A stretch of DNA of 64,000 bases from Psychrobacter sp. 72-O-c (GTDB lineage: Bacteria > Pseudomonadota > Gammaproteobacteria > Pseudomonadales > Moraxellaceae). The first letter of the stretch is position 1; each line of letters begins with the position of its first letter. Below the pieces are notes generated by a model. The model did not search any database, had not been told where the DNA came from, and saw nothing but the letters and a program-made list of their open reading frames with translations. The DNA is taken from positions 1 through 64,000 of the forward strand of contig NZ_CAJHBI010000011.1 of NCBI RefSeq assembly GCF_904846605.1, written 5' to 3'. Below are positions 53,805-63,809 of this stretch, one piece after another. A program made the translations under genes and the position numbers.

Positions 53805-54040
53805 AGTTAACCTTTTTATTTGTAATAATAATTAATATGTACATTAGCGTAAGTCTTAGACACTAAAAACACAAGTAACATTATGCTATAAGTAGCCAGA
53901 AAACAGTTAACACGTCAGCTGATGACGCAGCCATTATTTAATTGTCTTCCTATTCAAAATGACCTGATAGTCTCAATTACTAAATACAGTTACTAAAAAA
54001 CCACCAAAAAAGAAGCTTCGAAAAAATATTAAGAACAAAC
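53805..54040. other. AT-rich spacer
   Basis: Upstream of the exported protein gene. Contains only AT-rich DNA and no recognised gene. Confidence 0.35.
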
Positions 54041-54092
54041 ATTAAAAAATAACGCCATGACTCTGATTTGCTTATCGCAAGGAGACATGGCG
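54041..54092 (-). terminator. Terminator of leuA
   Basis: On the minus strand CGCCATG and CATGGCG form the base of an interrupted hairpin with further pairs (CTC/GAG, TTGC/GCAA); it is followed by TTATTTTTTAATG. It lies about 100 bases after the leuA stop. Confidence 0.75.
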
Positions 54093-54191
54093 CTATGATT
54101 ATTAAATATGCTCAGTTAGTTTTATCAAACTATTTGGCTATCTCATTAACTGGCTTGCTAATTAACTGCTTTATCAACTAGCTATTTTATA

Positions 54192-55976
54192 TTAGGCGGC
54201 CGTTGTACTGGGCGCTTGAGCAAAAGCTGATAACGCTCCTTTTAACATTGCTGATACGGTGCTGCTACAAGTACCGATGCCTGAATATACTTCCCCATCG
54301 ACATTCAGTTGAATGTAGGCCACAGCATTAGCATTGGTCTTATTATCACTATTGCTATCATCATCAATGCCGTTATCACTATTGTGCTGCGGATTGATAG
54401 CGTGCTCAGCATAGTTGATAACATGTAGCGACTTTCCGGTATGCTGCGCTAAGCCATCGATGAAGGATGACAATGGGCCATTACCTGTCCCATCAATGGT
54501 AAGGGTTTCGCCATTCATCTGCACTTGGCCGTTAAAGTAAACCTCGCCACCTTTATTATTGACACTATAATCTAATAACTCAAAACTGCCTTGCTGTAAG
54601 TAAGTATCTTCAAAGGTCTGCAATATTTCATCGTTTTGTAATTCGCGCGCTGCAGTCTCAGCCTGATGCTGTACGACGCGGCTAAAGTCAATTTGCATCC
54701 AACGCGGTAAGTTAAAGCCGTAGTTGCGCTGAAGGATATAAGCGACGCCACCTTTGCCAGACTGGCTATTGATACGTACCACATCTTGATAGCTGCGGCC
54801 AATATGTGCAGGATCGATGGGTAAATAAGCCACGTCCCAGACGTTTTCCGTCTCCTCTTTATTTTTCTCATTGTAATCAAGAGATTTTTTAATAGCGTCT
54901 TGATGTGAGCCACTAAAGGCAGTAAAGACCAGCTCACCAACATAAGGATGGCGTGGATGTAGCGGTAAATTATTACACTCGCTGACCACTTGTACAATTT
55001 CACTCATATTACTAAAATCTAGCTCAGGGTCGATACCTTGACTAAACAAGTTCATCGCCATAACCATGATATCCATATTACCGGTACGCTCACCGTTACC
55101 AAGCAATGTGCCTTCAATACGATCTGCGCCAGCAAGCACACCAAGCTCAGCGGCAGCTACGGCACAGCCACGATCATTATGAGTGTGCAAACTGACCGTC
55201 ACATGTTCACGTTTGGCTAAGTTACGGCAGAAATACTCAACTTGATCGGCGAAGATATTGGGCATAGAGGCTTCAACCGTTGCGGGCAAGTTAAGAATCA
55301 CTTCTTGACCGTTTTGTGGCTGCCAAATTTCACAAACTGCATCACAAACTTCTACCGCATATTCTGTTTCAGTTTGGCTAAAGCTCTCAGGCGAATACTG
55401 GAATACCCATTCTGTTTCAGGATATTTGGCGGCATATTCAACTAACAACTTAGCACCGGTAATGGCAATCTCTTTAATCTCAGCTTTATCTTTTCCGTAG
55501 ACTTTTTCACGCTGAATGCGGCAGGTTGAGTTATAAACGTGAACGATGGCACGCTTGGCGCCTTTTAATGATTCAAAGGTATGAGCAATCAAATGCTCAC
55601 GGGCTTGTACCAGAACTTGCAAGGTCACATCTTCAGGTACATGGTTTTCTTCGATCAATTTACGGGCAAAATCAAACTCAACTTGCGCTGCTGATGGAAA
55701 ACCGATCTCAATCTCTTTAAAGCCCACGTCGACCAAAGTCTTAAAAAAGCGCATTTTTTGCTCAATAGTCATCGGATCAATCAGAGCTTGGTTACCATCA
55801 CGCAGATCCACACTGGCCCATATGGGTGATTTCTCAATCGTTTTGCTTGGCCATGTGCGATCTGTCAACGAGGGCGCAAAAGCAAATGGACGGTATTTAC
55901 GAAAATCAAAAGCAGCACTTTTTGGGGCTACTTTAACAGAGGCAGGTTTCGCAGAGTGTGTGGCATTGTCAGACAT
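54192..55976 (-). CDS. leuA: 2-isopropylmalate synthase
   Basis: This 594-residue enzyme condenses acetyl-CoA with 2-ketoisovalerate, the first step of leucine synthesis. It is the long form (LeuA type 2, as in Pseudomonas and Corynebacterium). The catalytic barrel carries SVDLRDGNQALIDPM (metal-binding Asp), HTHNDRGCAVAAAELGVLAGADRIEG (metal histidines) and GNGERTGNMD. The C-terminal part is the leucine-binding regulatory domain (DYSVNNKGGEVYFNGQVQM). An Asp/Asn-rich insertion (NSDNGIDDDSNSDNK) is found near residue 545. AAGGATTGATT precedes the ATG at 55976. It is probably inhibited by leucine. The divergent neighbour is an Lrp-type regulator. Confidence 0.96.
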   Translation of the reverse strand: MSDNATHSAKPASVKVAPKSAAFDFRKYRPFAFAPSLTDRTWPSKTIEKSPIWASVDLRDGNQALIDPMTIEQKMRFFKTLVDVGFKEIEIGFPSAAQVEFDFARKLIEENHVPEDVTLQVLVQAREHLIAHTFESLKGAKRAIVHVYNSTCRIQREKVYGKDKAEIKEIAITGAKLLVEYAAKYPETEWVFQYSPESFSQTETEYAVEVCDAVCEIWQPQNGQEVILNLPATVEASMPNIFADQVEYFCRNLAKREHVTVSLHTHNDRGCAVAAAELGVLAGADRIEGTLLGNGERTGNMDIMVMAMNLFSQGIDPELDFSNMSEIVQVVSECNNLPLHPRHPYVGELVFTAFSGSHQDAIKKSLDYNEKNKEETENVWDVAYLPIDPAHIGRSYQDVVRINSQSGKGGVAYILQRNYGFNLPRWMQIDFSRVVQHQAETAARELQNDEILQTFEDTYLQQGSFELLDYSVNNKGGEVYFNGQVQMNGETLTIDGTGNGPLSSFIDGLAQHTGKSLHVINYAEHAINPQHNSDNGIDDDSNSDNKTNANAVAYIQLNVDGEVYSGIGTCSSTVSAMLKGALSAFAQAPSTTAA

Positions 55977-56210
55977 AATCAATCCTTAGATGAGGTGGCA
56001 ATTTGTATTTTTAACTGGGTAGCTTGTAGTTAACGTAGCTCGTAAATCAGATAGTGTTTATCATACGAAATAATAGAAGTTTATACCATTATAATAACAA
56101 AGTTTATAAAGGGAAAAGCAGCTTTGTTTTGTATATATTATTATTAATTTAGCGATAAAACCTATTTTTATGGTTATAATTAGATTAATCCACTAATTAT
56201 TAAATAAAGT

Positions 56211-56699
56211 ATGCAAAATAGTCATTCTGATAACCTTCCATCCATTGATATCGATGAGATAGATAAGTGCTTGTTGCGCTTATTACAGCTAGAGGCACGC
56301 ATGAGTATTACTGAGCTTGCTGAGCGCGTTAATCTCTCTGCTACGCCCTGCGCGCGCCGGATTAAACGCTTGGAAGAGGCTGGGATTATTACCGGTTATC
56401 ATACTCAAACCGATGCGCAAAAATTGGGCTATCCCTTATCGGTATTTATCGCTATCAGTATGGATCGCCATACCGCCGAACGCTTTGAGCAGTTTGAACG
56501 TAAAGTTCAAAGCTTCGATGAAGTAATCAGTTGTAGCATTGTCACTGGACGCACTGAAGATTATTTGATTAAAGTACGAGTGCGCGATATGGCACATTAT
56601 GAAGAATTTTTATTACACCGGCTTAATCGTATTGAAGGCGTTGCTCAAGTACATACCAGCTTTGAGCTGCGGGAAGTATTTAGCCGTAGCGTGGTTTAG
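56211..56699 (+). CDS. Lrp/AsnC-family transcription regulator
   Basis: This 162-residue protein has the winged-helix N-terminal domain (CLLRLLQLEARMSITELAERV, ATPCARRIKRLEEAGIITGY) and the RAM ligand-binding domain (ISCSIVTGRTEDYLIKVRVRD). It is transcribed away from leuA, 234 bases upstream. Lrp-type proteins often sense leucine or other amino acids, so control of leuA or its own gene is a reasonable guess. Its sequence does not match Lrp itself closely enough to assign; it might instead control an amino acid exporter or catabolic gene. It has no partner gene of the same strand nearby. Confidence 0.88.
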   Translation: MQNSHSDNLPSIDIDEIDKCLLRLLQLEARMSITELAERVNLSATPCARRIKRLEEAGIITGYHTQTDAQKLGYPLSVFIAISMDRHTAERFEQFERKVQSFDEVISCSIVTGRTEDYLIKVRVRDMAHYEEFLLHRLNRIEGVAQVHTSFELREVFSRSVV

Positions 56700-56834
56700 T
56701 TTTATTGTTGTTGAAATATTGAGTAATACAGATGTTTAATATTATATAGTTAATCAAATTTAGAAACAGCGCACAGTGCCACTATATGGTTAAAAACCAA
56801 TTGTTAAAACGATTACTAAATACTGACCTATATT

Positions 56835-58109
56835 CTATGCCGTACCTTGTGGCTGGCGGCGAAAAAATAACAGTAGAACAATTCCGATAAGCAGTCCAAT
56901 ACTAGCGACCAGTAATCCGGCATTAAAATTATCGGTATCGCCTGCCAACGCGACGGTCACTAACGGCCCAATAAACTGCCCTAGCGCATAAGCCAAAGTC
57001 GCCAATCCTATTAGTAAATTAGAGTAATCTGGATTAATATTCTTAATAAGCGTAAGTGTCATTGAGACCATACCGACAAAGGTTAGTCCTAAAATGACCG
57101 CGTTAGCATATAAGCCGAGTGCCCCATCGAACCATAAGGGCAAAAACATCCCCAACGCTTGCAGTAAGGTTAAACCTATTAAGGTTTTTATCTCACCGAT
57201 ACGCTTAGCAAGTGCGCCCCATATTGGATTGGATATCATCGCAAAAATGCCCACAACCAACCAAATCAGCAGTCCGGCATAGGTTTGCGTGGTCAATCGC
57301 TGCGCCGCCATTACCGGTAGAAAAGTCGCTGAGGTAATATAACCAAACCCTGCGAGCACGTAACTTGCTGACAATAATAAAATGGCCTTGGTATGACCAA
57401 TCGACGCTTCATATAACGATCTTTTGAAATTAATATAGGTTTGATGCACTGAGAAGCGCTGGTCTTTATGATGGGAGTCTAAACGCTCAGATGTCGTGTT
57501 AGCTGAAAGGTCTGAATCAGCTGGACGTATGGCATAGAGCAACCACATAACCGGTAGACTAGTGATACCTGCCACCAGCCAAATAATATCAAAATGATAG
57601 CCTAGCGTTAACAGCCACCATGTCAGTATAGCGGAAGCACTAATACCAACCCCAATACCCGCGTAATGTAGCGCTGACAGTACAGAGCGTCGCTCGACAC
57701 TAAAGCGCTGAATGACCAGTGATGAGCTCAAAATCATCGCCACCCCACTTGCTATACCTGACAGCAGACGAATGACATACCACCAGCTCAAAGATAAATT
57801 TGGCACAACTAACAGCATAGTAGTAACTATACTAATGCCGGTCCAAACTATCAGCATCTGCCACGTCAAACGATGCGGCACAAACATCGCAATGAGTGCG
57901 CCAATAAAGTAACCAATGTAATTGACCGAAGCCAGCCATCCGGCAATGGTGGTCGATAGTGGCAGCTGAGTCATAATATCAGGCAGGGTGGCAGTAAATA
58001 AAAAGCGCCCATAGCCCATCACCACCGCCATGCAATATAGTCCTATCGCTGCGATGGCGGTTTCGTTAGTAATGCGGGATATTATACGGTGGCGAGATTC
58101 AGTCATCAT
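56835..58109 (-). CDS. YbfB/YjiJ-family MFS transporter
   Basis: This 424-residue protein has 12 membrane helices and the MFS layout. The start AAIGLYCMAVVMGYGRFLFT ATLP-type sequence (GYGRF) and ASVNYIGYFIGALIAMF are the signature of the YbfB/YjiJ subgroup. A charged loop of about 40 residues (SDLSANTTSERLDSHHKDQR) sits between helices 6 and 7. Members of this group transport small organic compounds, unknown in most cases. It is convergent with the Lrp-type gene and upstream of nothing on its strand, so it is probably expressed alone. Confidence 0.85.
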   Translation of the reverse strand: MMTESRHRIISRITNETAIAAIGLYCMAVVMGYGRFLFTATLPDIMTQLPLSTTIAGWLASVNYIGYFIGALIAMFVPHRLTWQMLIVWTGISIVTTMLLVVPNLSLSWWYVIRLLSGIASGVAMILSSSLVIQRFSVERRSVLSALHYAGIGVGISASAILTWWLLTLGYHFDIIWLVAGITSLPVMWLLYAIRPADSDLSANTTSERLDSHHKDQRFSVHQTYINFKRSLYEASIGHTKAILLLSASYVLAGFGYITSATFLPVMAAQRLTTQTYAGLLIWLVVGIFAMISNPIWGALAKRIGEIKTLIGLTLLQALGMFLPLWFDGALGLYANAVILGLTFVGMVSMTLTLIKNINPDYSNLLIGLATLAYALGQFIGPLVTVALAGDTDNFNAGLLVASIGLLIGIVLLLFFRRQPQGTA

Positions 58110-58220
58110 GACAGAGCCAATTTGTGGCGCTTAGCACACAATCCTTTGTGTTAATATTTTTTAAAAATGGCAGTCAGTGACGGAAATCTACGACGAGAAA
58201 ATAGATAACGTTGCTGAGTA

Positions 58221-59552
58221 TTACGCTATTGATTTTGTGTCCGCTTGCCCTAGCATCGCCACACGCTTATCACTAAACATATCCATATCAGGCGCTAGCG
58301 TACGCATAAACCGATCAAAATATAGCAGCTGCTTGGTCAATAAAGCAAAATCACGCGGAAAGTGTATACCATGACGCTTACCCACATCGACAATCTCGAG
58401 CATCATCTTATTAAGATCATCCGCTTGCTCTTTAGTGTTGAACGGTATGCCGCTAGTAAACGCTTTATCTTCAGCCATAATAGACCGCATCATGCGTTGC
58501 AAATCCTTGGCCAAGGCAACCTCGTCTACCTGGTTACGCATGTTGGTCATTTCCATATCGATCATATGGTGTGCCATCATCTGATAATCGTTATCTTGCA
58601 AAGCCTGCATCATACCCATACAAGCGCGCCAGCTTTCGGCTTTTAATTTACCTACGATACCAAAATCTAAAAAGCCAATCCGGCCGTCAGTTAATAGCAT
58701 CAGGTTGCCGGCATGTAAATCCGCATGGAAGCTATTACACAGCATCAAACTTGCAAACCACGTGTTTAAGGTATCTGCCATCACTTGCGCGGGGTCGTCA
58801 CAATACTGACGCATGGCAGACTCATCGACCATAGAAACCCCATACAATCGACTCATAGTCAATACGCGCCTAGTGGTCAGCTCATCGTGGACTTCAGGCC
58901 CAATAACTCGCGTGTTACCTGATACTGTTAAGAATTGCTGAAAATCACGAATATTTTGTGCCTCAGCGATGAAGTCTGTTTCTGCCAGCATGCGCAGCCG
59001 AATCTCATCGATAATCGGCGCAATACTAGCAAATCTCATGGATGGCATCAGCAGCTCTAGCAGTTTAGTCACCGCATGCAATACACCTAAATCGGTCTGC
59101 ATGATAGTTTCAACACCGGGCTTCTGGACTTTTAATACCACTTCATCACCATTATGTAGACGTGCAGTATGGACTTGCGCAATAGAAGCTGATGCTAGTG
59201 GTTTTTTCTCAATATGAGCGAATTTATCACTTAGCGTATAGCCATCCACTGCCAGCTCAGCCATTAATACCCGCTCGATATAATCATAGGACAATGGGGT
59301 CGTTTGATCTAAAAAATCTTGAAATGCCTCAACATACTCACGTGGAAATAGCGACGGCGTACTGGCAATAAACTGGCCAATTTTTATATAAGTGGTACCC
59401 AGCTGCTCAAAGGTTTCTTTTAGTAGATTAGCGTCAGGCTTCTCACCTTTTGCCACTCGTAACGCAGACAGCCCAGCAATACTAGCCGTTTGACGAACAC
59501 GGTTCATAACATTGAAGGTGTGCTTTAATAAATGAGGACGATGGATTTTCAT
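58221..59552 (-). CDS. ABC1/UbiB-family protein kinase-like
   Basis: This 443-residue protein belongs to the ABC1/ADCK/UbiB family of atypical kinases, which are associated with ubiquinone synthesis. Family motifs: KxGQ motif in YIKIGQFIASTPSLFP, VVLKVQKPG (ATP Lys), HADLHAGNLMLL (catalytic loop) and GFLDFGIVGKL (metal Asp). Compared with E. coli UbiB (546 residues) it lacks the C-terminal membrane helices, so it may be a second, soluble AarF-type protein. The upstream frame opens with TTG; the ATG at 59552 was chosen. No ubiquinone genes are in the neighbourhood. Confidence 0.88.
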   Translation of the reverse strand: MKIHRPHLLKHTFNVMNRVRQTASIAGLSALRVAKGEKPDANLLKETFEQLGTTYIKIGQFIASTPSLFPREYVEAFQDFLDQTTPLSYDYIERVLMAELAVDGYTLSDKFAHIEKKPLASASIAQVHTARLHNGDEVVLKVQKPGVETIMQTDLGVLHAVTKLLELLMPSMRFASIAPIIDEIRLRMLAETDFIAEAQNIRDFQQFLTVSGNTRVIGPEVHDELTTRRVLTMSRLYGVSMVDESAMRQYCDDPAQVMADTLNTWFASLMLCNSFHADLHAGNLMLLTDGRIGFLDFGIVGKLKAESWRACMGMMQALQDNDYQMMAHHMIDMEMTNMRNQVDEVALAKDLQRMMRSIMAEDKAFTSGIPFNTKEQADDLNKMMLEIVDVGKRHGIHFPRDFALLTKQLLYFDRFMRTLAPDMDMFSDKRVAMLGQADTKSIA

Positions 59553-59603
59553 AAAGGACAACTGTTGTCAGTAAACAAAGAATAGTTAAAAATAATTAGC
59601 AAA

Positions 59604-60395
59604 CTAAATAGCACATATAGGACATTGCTTATCTTGCCGATAGCCCATTATTCGCTGCTGCATCAGGCTACCGTCCCATATTAGCAGTTTATTTGTCAGT
59701 GGATTTTTGGTTAATCCTAAATATTGTAAAGCGGCATTGGCCTGCAAGCTGCCCATAATGGCGGTGGTACTGGCCAGCACCCCTGAATTGGCGCAAGTAC
59801 GCTCATCAAACTCTGTATCAGCATTAAGCGCACCAAACACACAATAATAGCAGCCTGTGTTTAACTGAGGCTCAAACAATGCCAATTGACCTTGCATCGC
59901 AATCGCCGAGGCAGACAGTAACGGGATTTGATAGCGTACACTGATACGATTAATGACATCGCGAGTCGCAAAATTATCCGTGCAATCTAAAAGTAAATCT
60001 GGTTTACCGGACGCCATATCCAGTAGCTCATAAGCATTGTCTTGACTTAAACGAGCAACCGTACCACGAGCACTAATCAATGGATTAATTTGTTCTAGCA
60101 TGTGGGCAGCAGTGAGTGCTTTGGGCTTGCCAATATCATCTGGTAGAAACAGCGTCTGCCGCTGCAAGTTACTGGCCTCAATCACATCATCATCAATCAG
60201 ATGCACTTGCCCAAGCCCTGCACGCACAAGTGTTTCGGAGGCTGGACAACCAAGTCCGCCAGCACCAATCATCACCACACGGGCAGACTTTAGCCGTAGC
60301 TGGGCATCAAGATCCCAGCCATCGAGCAATACCTGCCGAGCGTAGCGTAAGAGTTCTTCGTCTGTAAGTACTTCTATCTCTGCTGGATGGGTCAT
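59604..60395 (-). CDS. moeB: MoeB/ThiF-type E1-like adenylyltransferase
   Basis: This 263-residue protein activates the C-terminus of a small sulfur carrier (MoaD or ThiS) by adenylation. Motifs are the nucleotide site GAGGLGCPASETLVRAGLG, DDDVIEASNLQRQTLF (with the Arg finger), DCTDNFATRDVINR, the zinc-binding pairs CYYC and CPIC at the end, and the possible active Cys in ERTCANSG. Size and the ending fit MoeB (molybdopterin) best, though ThiF cannot be ruled out without pathway context. It follows prmC by 63 bases on the same strand, an adjacency of other Moraxellaceae. Confidence 0.9.
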   Translation of the reverse strand: MTHPAEIEVLTDEELLRYARQVLLDGWDLDAQLRLKSARVVMIGAGGLGCPASETLVRAGLGQVHLIDDDVIEASNLQRQTLFLPDDIGKPKALTAAHMLEQINPLISARGTVARLSQDNAYELLDMASGKPDLLLDCTDNFATRDVINRISVRYQIPLLSASAIAMQGQLALFEPQLNTGCYYCVFGALNADTEFDERTCANSGVLASTTAIMGSLQANAALQYLGLTKNPLTNKLLIWDGSLMQQRIMGYRQDKQCPICAI

Positions 60396-60458
60396 ATTTT
60401 TTTACCAAAACTTATCGAGAGCTTATTACTTTGAAGATTAGTACTTTGAAGCTTGTTG

Positions 60459-61391
60459 TTAACAAAGCTGCCCAAGGGTCAAGCGCTCATTACCACCAAA
60501 ATCTTGTATGGTTTGAACTTTATCAAAACCATGATCAGTAAATAACTGACGGACAGCAGCGCCTTGATCAAAGCCGTGTTCAATCGCTAATAGCCCATTA
60601 CTACGTAAATATCGCGGTGCTTGTTCAACAATATGTTCAATATCAGCTAAACCATGATTGAGTGCACTTAAAGCACTAATAGGTTCCGCTTGTAAGCGCT
60701 GCAAATGCTCATCCAACTCATCAATATAGGGTGGATTGGAGACAATCACATCAAATAGCTGGGTAGAATCAGTGGACAAATTGTCATACCAGCTGCTTTG
60801 GACAAATTCAATATTTACAACTTTATTCAATTCGGCATTATGCTTTGCAACTTTAAGAGCTTCTGCTGAAAAATCAGCCGCGACCACTTCCCAGCTATTT
60901 TTTGCAACTTTAGCTTTTGTATTACCAGTGCTACCTTGCGCTAGCTCATGCGCAAGGCTAATCGCAATACAGCCTGAGCCTGTACCCAAATCTAGCAGGC
61001 GTTTATTACTAAAAGTATGCTTAGACACCAGCTCTTCATCTTGCGCCTTTATCCAAAGCAGCACCTGTTCTACCAATATTTCAGTATCCGGTCTGGGTAT
61101 TAAAGTATGCTCATTAACCTTAAAGTCCAATGACCAGAACTCCTGATGATCAGTCAAATACGCTAAAGGAATACCCTGCTTCATCTTAGTCACGCCAGCA
61201 TTAAATTGTTCAAACTCACTATCCGTCAGCTGGTAATTTTCTTCCATAATAAGAAACGCAGATGGCTTAGCTAGCACATAAAGCAGCCAATCCGTTATCC
61301 AAAACTGCGGAATGCCAGCATCGGTAGCCGTATTTGCTACTTGCTGTTTGATTCTCTTTACTGTCATGCCTGGTGTTTTGGCCGCTGTCAT
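60459..61391 (-). CDS. prmC: Release factor glutamine methyltransferase
   Basis: This 310-residue AdoMet-dependent enzyme methylates the GGQ glutamine of release factors RF1/RF2. The PrmC signature NPPY is in VIVSNPPYIDEL, the AdoMet site in LLDLGTGSGCIAISLAHEL, and IPLAYLTDHQEFWSLDFKVN in the N-terminal domain is typical. Length exceeds E. coli PrmC (277) because of an N-terminal extension of about 25 residues and a short Thr/Lys-rich insertion before the VVAADFSAEAL strand. The ATG at 61391 has AAGAG five to six bases upstream and is favoured over a TTG two codons earlier. It is not linked with prfA here. Confidence 0.93.
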   Translation of the reverse strand: MTAAKTPGMTVKRIKQQVANTATDAGIPQFWITDWLLYVLAKPSAFLIMEENYQLTDSEFEQFNAGVTKMKQGIPLAYLTDHQEFWSLDFKVNEHTLIPRPDTEILVEQVLLWIKAQDEELVSKHTFSNKRLLDLGTGSGCIAISLAHELAQGSTGNTKAKVAKNSWEVVAADFSAEALKVAKHNAELNKVVNIEFVQSSWYDNLSTDSTQLFDVIVSNPPYIDELDEHLQRLQAEPISALSALNHGLADIEHIVEQAPRYLRSNGLLAIEHGFDQGAAVRQLFTDHGFDKVQTIQDFGGNERLTLGQLC

Positions 61392-61439
61392 AAACAACTC
61401 TTAGTAGTTATCTGGGTCTTATCCGTTGTAATTCGCACG

Positions 61440-63101
61440 TTACTCTGTAGCACGTGGCGGCTCTTTGGTATTTGATAAATTAGGATTGGCTTTGGTTAAC
61501 TCAACCCCTTTATTGCCACCACTGTCATTGTTGTTGTCGTCACCGCCATAAATATCATCGTTATCGCCAATAACGATATGCTTATCAACATAATAAATCA
61601 GCGCTAGGATTGGAATACCAATCAAAAAGGTAAACATAAAAAAGAACGGATAACTGGTACTGTCAACGATAGTACCCGAATATCCACCCACTACTTTAGG
61701 CAGTAGCGTCATGAGTGATGAAAATATTGAATACTGTACCGCCGTAAAGCGAATCGATGTTAGCGCTGATAAGAAAGCAATAAATACTGCACTGGCAAGA
61801 CCTGCGGCAAGGTTATCAAGAATCACGGCAAAATACATATACGGCAGACTACCGGGATGGTAAGTCAGCAGAATAAAGAGCAGATTAGTCACACAGGCTA
61901 GAATTGCCCCAACCATCATAGCCCGCATAATACGCATTTTTTGGGCCAATAATCCACCTAAAAATCCACCACCGATGGCCATGACCACCCCAACCAGTTT
62001 AACGGCATTGGCAATATCAACTTTAGTGAAATCCATATCTTGATAAAAGACATTGGAGATAACGCCAGCGACAATATCAGAGATACGGTAGAGACCAATC
62101 AGCGCTAATAACAATAAGGCTTTCTTACCATAACGACGGAAGAAATCAGCAATAGGCTCAACCCATGTCGTATTAGCAAACTCTTGCTCTACAAGGTTGG
62201 CTTTTACTAAGCCGTAGCCAACAGCTAAAGCCGCTGCCAAACTCAATACCATCCGTACAATTTCAGTTAGAAAACCCGAAAACACACCTTCTGTCTCAGG
62301 CAGTATTAGCCCCGCATTAGCAAATACTAATACAAAGCCAATGACTGATATGGCAAATACCAGCACCAGCCGGGTGTAGTCTGAAGTCTTACGCTCAACG
62401 ACTACTTGTTGCCTGACAGGCTCATGAATGACTAAAGTGGTAATAACCCCAACGCCCATGACCCCCGCCATAATCCAGTAGGTATTACGCCACGCTTCAT
62501 AACTATAAAAGCTCTCGGTAGAACCAAAGTAATCTGCTAAATATAACGCGCCGGCACCCGCGACAATCATGCCTAGACGATAGCCAGTGACATACATAGC
62601 AGACAATACCGCCTGTAAGCTAGGCGGTGCCAGCTCAATACGGTAAGCATCAATAACGATATCTTGGGTCGCTGATGAAAAGCCTAGCAGTACGGCACCA
62701 ACTGCCATAAGAACCAAACTGCCTTCGTTGGCTGGGTTAACGCTGGCCATGATACAAATCGCTGCAATAATCATCAGCTGCGCAACCAAGATCCAGCTAC
62801 GCCTGCGACCTAATAACTTAGTTAATATTGGCAATGGCACGGCATCAATAAGGGGTGCCCAAATAAACTTGAAGGCATAACCAAGCGCTGCCCAGCTGAA
62901 CATCGTTACCACACTACGGTCAATACCTGCTTCACGTAGCCACAATGACAAACTCGAAAAAATCAGTAAAATAGGAATGCCCGCGACAAAACCTAAAAAC
63001 AGCATGATAATCGAACGCCGATCAAGATAAGCTTGTAAGCTCTCGCTCAATGATTTTTTAGCGATTGGAGGATTGGGTGGTACAGGTTGGACAGCAGACA
63101 T
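61440..63101 (-). CDS. ampG: AmpG-like muropeptide permease
   Basis: This 553-residue MFS protein resembles AmpG, which imports anhydromuropeptides released by cell-wall turnover. The beginning LDRRSIIMLFLGFVAGIPILLIFSSLSLWL and WAPLIDAVPLPILTKLLGRRRSW, and ATQDIVIDAYRIELAPP, are the usual AmpG motifs. About 14 membrane helices are seen, with a long middle loop (about residues 290-330). The C-terminal tail is rich in Asp, Asn and Gly (IYGGDDNNNDSGGN). GGTGAG precedes the ATG. In beta-lactamase-producing relatives it feeds AmpR induction; no such genes are here. Confidence 0.88.
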   Translation of the reverse strand: MSAVQPVPPNPPIAKKSLSESLQAYLDRRSIIMLFLGFVAGIPILLIFSSLSLWLREAGIDRSVVTMFSWAALGYAFKFIWAPLIDAVPLPILTKLLGRRRSWILVAQLMIIAAICIMASVNPANEGSLVLMAVGAVLLGFSSATQDIVIDAYRIELAPPSLQAVLSAMYVTGYRLGMIVAGAGALYLADYFGSTESFYSYEAWRNTYWIMAGVMGVGVITTLVIHEPVRQQVVVERKTSDYTRLVLVFAISVIGFVLVFANAGLILPETEGVFSGFLTEIVRMVLSLAAALAVGYGLVKANLVEQEFANTTWVEPIADFFRRYGKKALLLLALIGLYRISDIVAGVISNVFYQDMDFTKVDIANAVKLVGVVMAIGGGFLGGLLAQKMRIMRAMMVGAILACVTNLLFILLTYHPGSLPYMYFAVILDNLAAGLASAVFIAFLSALTSIRFTAVQYSIFSSLMTLLPKVVGGYSGTIVDSTSYPFFFMFTFLIGIPILALIYYVDKHIVIGDNDDIYGGDDNNNDSGGNKGVELTKANPNLSNTKEPPRATE

Positions 63102-63809
63102 AACGACTCACCAAAATTTTAGACAAAAAATACGACAGCGAGCTATTTTTTATCCAAAAGTTATACCGAATGTTGCTACGACATCAATACAATTGGGATA
63201 AGAAATTGCCTAGCTCTGTATAAAGAAAATGACATTTGCTGCAAAATTGAATTATGGTACTTGAGAACGCTTATCTTGACTAGACATTATGGCGATATTT
63301 TTGCACTAACTGGCTTATAGTGCTCTCTAACCCATCTTATATACCGTAGCCGTAACCCAATGTATCATAAACTTACCGAACTGTTAGGCTGTACCTATCT
63401 ACGCATTACAAGGCTAATCTACAACGTTTATTGTTATTAACACCTGTTACTAGCAATAGCCATGAGTCACTGTTTATTTTTATCAGATAAGCGACATCGT
63501 AGAACCAGCTAGAAACTAAAAACGCTGGATTAAAAGTATTTTTATAAAAGAATGTTCTTATGTAGGAGAATAATCACATTTATAATGTTGCTTACTCTTA
63601 ACAAACACACCTACCATAAAGCAAACCAATCATCATCTATATAGTGATTCATTATTTAAAACGCGTCATCCTTATTTAATAGTTTTTTAAATCACGACTA
63701 ACACTGTATGCTGAGATCATAAACAGTAAAGTTAGCAACAACAGTACTAACCCCTGTTATCAACCCTTTATTATCCTTACTTATATCATCAGCACTTAGG
63801 AGTTATACA
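63102..63809. other. Intergenic region before the right-edge gene
   Basis: Some 700 AT-rich bases separate the AmpG-like gene from the right-edge gene and contain both promoters. GCACTAACTGGCTTATAGTGC at about 63304 is a hairpin (GCACTA/TAGTGC). No gene, RNA or known operator was recognised. Confidence 0.35.

Noticed and set aside
54192-56210. leuA leader-peptide attenuator
   Set aside because: No leucine-rich short frame or alternative hairpins were found between 55977 and 56210.
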